Below, piece by piece: positions 60,934 to 64,000 of a stretch of DNA of 64,000 nucleotides (its first letter is position 1; each line of letters starts with the position of its first letter). The translations under genes were made by a program, and so were the position numbers. The notes beneath the pieces are model-generated. The model was not told where the DNA came from. It did not search any database and was given only the letters and a program-made list of their open reading frames with translations. Origin of the DNA: Isoptericola sp. AK164 (GTDB taxonomy: Bacteria; Actinomycetota; Actinomycetes; Actinomycetales; Cellulomonadaceae); assembly GCF_029643425.1 (NCBI RefSeq), contig NZ_CP119106.1:1240001-1304000 (forward strand), read 5' to 3'.

Positions 60934-62091
60934 TCAGATCCACTTCTTCCAGCGGAAGACGGCGAACAGGCTGACGGAGACGCCGACCATGAGCACGAGC
61001 GCCACCGGGTAGCCCCAGGCCCAGTGCAGCTCGGGCATCACGTCGAAGTTCATGCCGTAGACCGTGCCGACGAGGGTCGGGGCGAACAGGATGGCCGCCC
61101 AGCCGGAGATCTTCTTGACCTCCTCGCCCTGCCTGATGGACACCTCGGTCAGGTGCGTCATCTCCTCGTTCTGCCGCTGGGCCACGAGGGTGGCGTTCAC
61201 CGTGAGGATGTCGCGCAGCGCGACACGGTAGGTCTCCACGGACTCGGCGACCTCGATGAGGTGGTCGGCGACGTCGCGCAGGTAGGCCTGGAGCTCGGAG
61301 TCGACGCCGTACTTCTCGGCGCCCTTGGCCAGGGACAGGCAGACGTTCTGCAGCGGGCGGACCGCGCGCTGGAAGTCGACGACCTCGCGGGACAGCTCGT
61401 AGATGCGCCGCGAGACGTGGGCGTCGCCGGAGAAGACCTCGCCCTCGATCTGGTCGATGTCGTAGTCCAGGCCGGAGACGACGGGTGCGTAGTCGTCCAC
61501 GACGCGGTCCATGATCGCGTACAGCGCGGCCTCGGGGCCGCGGGCGAGCATCTGCGGCGTCGACTCCAGCCGCGCGCGCACGGCGCTGAGGTCGGGGGAG
61601 TCCCCGTGCCGCACCGAGACCACGAAGTCGGGGCCGACGAACAGGTGGAGCTCGGAGAACTCCACCTCCTCGATCGAGTCCAGGTAGCGCGCGGCGTGCA
61701 GCACGACGAAGAGCGTCTCGCCGTAGCGCTCGATCTTGGGGCGCTGGTGCGCCTGGATCGCGTCCTCGATCGCCAGCGGGTGCAGGTCGAACTCGCGGGC
61801 CAGCGCGGCGAGCTCGTGCTCGTCCGGGCGCTCGAGGCCGATCCACGCCATGCCGCCGGGGGTGGAGCGCAGGGCACGGAAGGCGTCGGCGAGCCGCGTG
61901 AAGCTCGCGCTGCGGTGGCCCTCGTCGTCGTAGACGGCGGCGGCCACCATCGCCGAGCGCGGGCGGATCGGGGTGGGGGGCGTCGGCTCGTTCTCCGGGT
62001 ATCCCGGCGCCTGCTGCGTGCCGGGTCGACGCGGGCGCAGCGCGCCCAGCATCTGGCGGGTACGGACCGAACGGTTGGAGCTGAAGGCCAT
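60934..62091 (-). CDS. corA: CorA-type magnesium transporter
   Basis: This 385-residue divalent-cation channel has a large cytoplasmic N-terminal domain and two C-terminal transmembrane helices separated by the CorA signature GMN (TVYGMNFDVMPELHWAWGYP). It ends with a basic FRWKKWI, as in the family. ATG at 62091. A 13-codon proline-containing ORF and a long-range stem precede it in the leader, suggesting magnesium-responsive control. Confidence 0.95.
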   Translation of the reverse strand: MAFSSNRSVRTRQMLGALRPRRPGTQQAPGYPENEPTPPTPIRPRSAMVAAAVYDDEGHRSASFTRLADAFRALRSTPGGMAWIGLERPDEHELAALAREFDLHPLAIEDAIQAHQRPKIERYGETLFVVLHAARYLDSIEEVEFSELHLFVGPDFVVSVRHGDSPDLSAVRARLESTPQMLARGPEAALYAIMDRVVDDYAPVVSGLDYDIDQIEGEVFSGDAHVSRRIYELSREVVDFQRAVRPLQNVCLSLAKGAEKYGVDSELQAYLRDVADHLIEVAESVETYRVALRDILTVNATLVAQRQNEEMTHLTEVSIRQGEEVKKISGWAAILFAPTLVGTVYGMNFDVMPELHWAWGYPVALVLMVGVSVSLFAVFRWKKWI

Positions 62092-62137
62092 GAGGGGACT
62101 CCCAGGCGTGCAGGAACGGTGGTCTGCGTGCTGGATC

Positions 62138-62236
62138 CCGCGACTGACGACGAGTTCGTCCTGGCGGAGGTGCTCGGGGACAGCGGCATCACCCGCCCGA
62201 CGCTGGGCAGGTCGTGTGGAGCCGGGTCAGTCGCGG
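62138..62236 (-). promoter_or_regulatory. Long-range stem in the corA leader overlapping the uORF stop
   Basis: CCGCGACTGA, which includes the stop codon of the leader ORF (62227-62236), is perfectly complementary to TCAGTCGCGG 80 nt farther down the transcript (62138-62147). A ribosome finishing or abandoning the short ORF would decide whether this 10-bp helix forms. Mechanism inferred. Confidence 0.5.
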
Positions 62237-62268
62237 CTCGGACTACTGGGAGGCTCGCTGCGGGTCAT
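62227..62268 (-). CDS. Short leader ORF upstream of corA
   Basis: This ORF encodes MTRSEPPSSPSRD (13 residues). It has a near-perfect ribosome-binding site (AAGGAGG, 9 nt before ATG 62268), much stronger than that of corA. The peptide contains an acidic-Pro-Pro run (EPP). Acidic and proline codons near a start destabilise ribosomes at low magnesium in the leader peptides of Salmonella mgtA (mgtL) and related genes. It ends 135 nt before the corA start. Short length prevents a homology call. Confidence 0.6.
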   Translation of the reverse strand: MTRSEPPSSPSRD

Positions 62269-62326
62269 GCGCGGTACCTCCTTCGACGTCGGGCGGCGTT
62301 CCGGCCGCCGGCTGCTGGCCGGGGTC

Positions 62327-62332
62327 AGTCTA
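62327..62332 (-). promoter_or_regulatory. -10 box of the corA leader transcript
   Basis: TAGACT reading leftward, 59-64 bp before the leader ORF start. No good -35 was found. Confidence 0.4.
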
Positions 62333-62385
62333 CTCCGGCGCTGATCACGGCGCCCGGGAGCCGGGTCGTGGCCTGCGTCACCGAC

Positions 62386-63438
62386 TCAGCGGCGCGGGTC
62401 GCAGACCGTGATGCCCGCCGTGCTGCGCTCGCGCATCCGCGGCAGCAGGTCGGCCGCCGCCTCGAGGTCCACGACGCCGTCGAGGAGGTCCTGCGGACGC
62501 AGCGTCCCGTCGCCGACGAGCCCCATCATCGCCGGGTAGTCGGCCGCGGACATGCCGTGCGAGCCCAGCACGTCCAGCTCGAGCGCGATGACCCGGTCCA
62601 TCGCCACCGGCGGGCGGCCCTCGACGGCGGGCAGCAGGCCGACCTGCACGTGCCGGCCCCGGCGACGCAGCGCACCGATCGCCGTCGCGCAGGTGTCCGG
62701 CGAGCCGACGGCGTCGAGCGCGACGTGCGTGCCGCCGTCGGACAGGTCGTGGATCGCGGTGGTGACGTCGGTGCCGTCGGTGCCGTCGGTCAGGAGGGTG
62801 TGCTCGGCCCCGGCGCGGCGAGCGGCCTCCAGCGCGGCGGGGTCGCGGTCGACGGCGATCACCTGGGCCCCGCGGGCGGCCGCGACCATGACGGCGCTCA
62901 GGCCGACGCCGCCGGCCCCGACGACGGTGACCTGCTCACCGGCGCGCACGCGGGCGCGGTGCGCCACGGCGCGGAACGCGGTGGCGAAGCGGCAGCCGAG
63001 GGCCGCCGCGGTGGCGTCGGTGACGTCGTTGGGCACCGCGACGAGGTTGGTGTCCGCCGCGTGCAGGGCCACGAGCTCGGCCCAGGAGCCGTGGTGGGTG
63101 AACCCGGGCTGGGTCTGGTCGGGGCAGACCTGGGCGTCGCCCGCCCGGCACCACGCGCAGCGTCCGCAGCCGCAGACGAACGGCGTGGTGACGCGGTCGC
63201 CGACCCTCCACCGCCGCACGCCGGCGCCGACGGCGGCGACCGTGCCGGCCAGCTCGTGACCCGGCACGTGCGGAAACATGGTGATGTCGCCGTCGTGGCC
63301 GGCCCAGCCGTGCCAGTCGCTCAGGCACAGCCCCGTGGCGTGCACGCGCACCACCACGCCGCCGTCGGGCGCGACGGGCTCGGGCAGCTCACGGACGGTG
63401 ACGGGACCGCCGAAGGCGTCGTAGGCGACGGCGCGCAT
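62386..63438 (-). CDS. Zinc-dependent alcohol dehydrogenase
   Basis: This 350-residue medium-chain dehydrogenase has the catalytic zinc site Cys/His in TGLCLSDWHGWAGHDGD with PGHE. The structural-zinc cysteines are in CGCGRCAWCRAGDAQVC. NAD(P) binding is at VTVVGAGGVGLSAVMVAAARGAQVIAVDRD. It resembles alcohol dehydrogenases of the threonine/propanol type. The substrate is unknown. GAGGAGGTCTGAG precedes ATG 63438. Confidence 0.93.
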   Translation of the reverse strand: MRAVAYDAFGGPVTVRELPEPVAPDGGVVVRVHATGLCLSDWHGWAGHDGDITMFPHVPGHELAGTVAAVGAGVRRWRVGDRVTTPFVCGCGRCAWCRAGDAQVCPDQTQPGFTHHGSWAELVALHAADTNLVAVPNDVTDATAAALGCRFATAFRAVAHRARVRAGEQVTVVGAGGVGLSAVMVAAARGAQVIAVDRDPAALEAARRAGAEHTLLTDGTDGTDVTTAIHDLSDGGTHVALDAVGSPDTCATAIGALRRRGRHVQVGLLPAVEGRPPVAMDRVIALELDVLGSHGMSAADYPAMMGLVGDGTLRPQDLLDGVVDLEAAADLLPRMRERSTAGITVCDPRR

Positions 63439-63531
63439 CTCAGACCTCCTCGGCGATCTGGCGGATCCGGGCGACGGCAGGCATGTCGCGATGATCGCAC
63501 GCCGGGTCCGACGCCGGTGCGCGACCGGATC

Positions 63532-64000
63532 TCAGCGTGCGGCGGCCGCCGCGGGTGCCGGGGCGGGGCGCGCCGCCACGGCGCCGTGGCCCGCGACGTC
63601 GACGCCCGCGCGCACGACGCGGGCTGCGCCGTCGGACACCTCGACGGTCGAGACGGAGGCGTTCGGCAGCGCGGTGAGCCCGGACGGGTCGACGGTCCAC
63701 AGGTAGGCGGCGAGCGTCAGCCCGTGCCCGACGACGAGGACGCGCGCCGTGCTGGGCGCTGCCGCTCCGTGCGAGGCACCCGCGGGCGCCGTCGCGTGCT
63801 CGGCGAGGATGCGCCGGAAGGTGCCGCGGACCCGGTGCATGAAGTCGCCGCCGGACTCCCCGCCGCCGACGCCCGGGTGGGTCCCCGCGAGCATCGCGGG
63901 GACGAGCTCCGCCCACGGCACCTCGGCGTCGAGGATGTGCTCGGGCCGCCGTTCGAAGCTGCCGAACGACAGCTCGCGCAGGCCCTCGTCGATGCGCAGC
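63532..64000 (-). CDS. Histidine phosphatase family protein (5' end outside window)
   Basis: The C-terminal 155 residues of a phosphoglycerate-mutase-like phosphatase are present. The family motif ELSFGSFERRPEH, the GGGESGGDFMHRVRGTFRRIL helix and the second catalytic His in VLVVGHGLTLAAYLW are visible. The N-terminal RHG motif with the first His lies beyond the right edge. The tail is Pro/Ala-rich. The substrate is unknown. Confidence 0.88.
   Translation of the reverse strand, partial: LRIDEGLRELSFGSFERRPEHILDAEVPWAELVPAMLAGTHPGVGGGESGGDFMHRVRGTFRRILAEHATAPAGASHGAAAPSTARVLVVGHGLTLAAYLWTVDPSGLTALPNASVSTVEVSDGAARVVRAGVDVAGHGAVAARPAPAPAAAAAR

Noticed and set aside
63440-63484. 14-residue ORF (MPAVARIRQIAEEV) ending just before the zinc alcohol dehydrogenase start
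   Set aside because: It lacks its own ribosome-binding site, and its 3' end is simply the ribosome-binding site of the next gene. Chance is more likely than a leader peptide.

Overview
The window is about 74% GC, with dense genes on both strands, many GTG starts, ATGA/GTGA stop-start overlaps, a clpP1-clpP2-clpX block, coenzyme F420 enzymes and an aromatic-carotenoid cluster. Together these point to an actinobacterial chromosome, probably Micrococcales (Cellulomonadaceae or Promicromonosporaceae-like). That placement is inferred from gene content and not tested by phylogeny. Nothing looks like a plasmid or prophage, and no insertion sequence, CRISPR array or rRNA was seen.

Layout: 1-1.6 kb is an osmoprotectant-type ABC importer. 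1.7-4.6 kb holds a GyrI-like protein, tRNA-His, oligoribonuclease, tRNA-Arg, a foreign-looking PD-(D/E)XK endonuclease and a DUF3467 protein. 4.7-14.1 kb is a symmetrical block: two pairs of dynamin-like GTPases flank an SSB-like protein and the ABC-F translation factor EttA. 14.1-19.3 kb has thioesterases, an SDR/DUF2867 protein, a truncated hemoglobin, a lone PTS EIIB and an MscS channel. 19.4-34.2 kb is metabolic and housekeeping: MalQ, two metallopeptidases, RpiB, an Nei-type glycosylase, an Eis-like acetyltransferase, an ATL protein, an LLM oxidoreductase and a GntR-controlled membrane protein.

34.4-36.4 kb is a cysteine operon (cysK-cysE) preceded by a short leader peptide with five cysteines in its last ten residues, a likely attenuator. 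tRNA-Gly and tRNA-Pro follow. 37-42.2 kb encodes the end of aromatic carotenoid synthesis: crtT-crtU-P450 as an overlapping operon, with crtY nearby. 42.2-45.4 kb has two DUF202 proteins, a CDF transporter, a DUF4190 protein and an XRE-cupin regulator. 45.6-50 kb is the tig-clpP1-clpP2-clpX folding and proteolysis block. Then come chorismate mutase, a BaeRF/Vms1-like protein, valS, a MarR-GNAT fusion, an F420 pair (fgd-like and cofE), a YbaK deacylase, a hydrolase, an AI-2E family exporter, a cold-shock protein, corA with a short proline-containing leader ORF, a zinc alcohol dehydrogenase and a partial histidine phosphatase.

The most unusual non-coding structures are: an inverted array of 20-nt repeats between malQ and pepN; a two-copy palindrome with conserved ends and a variable centre; and the two leader-peptide regions upstream of cysK and corA.
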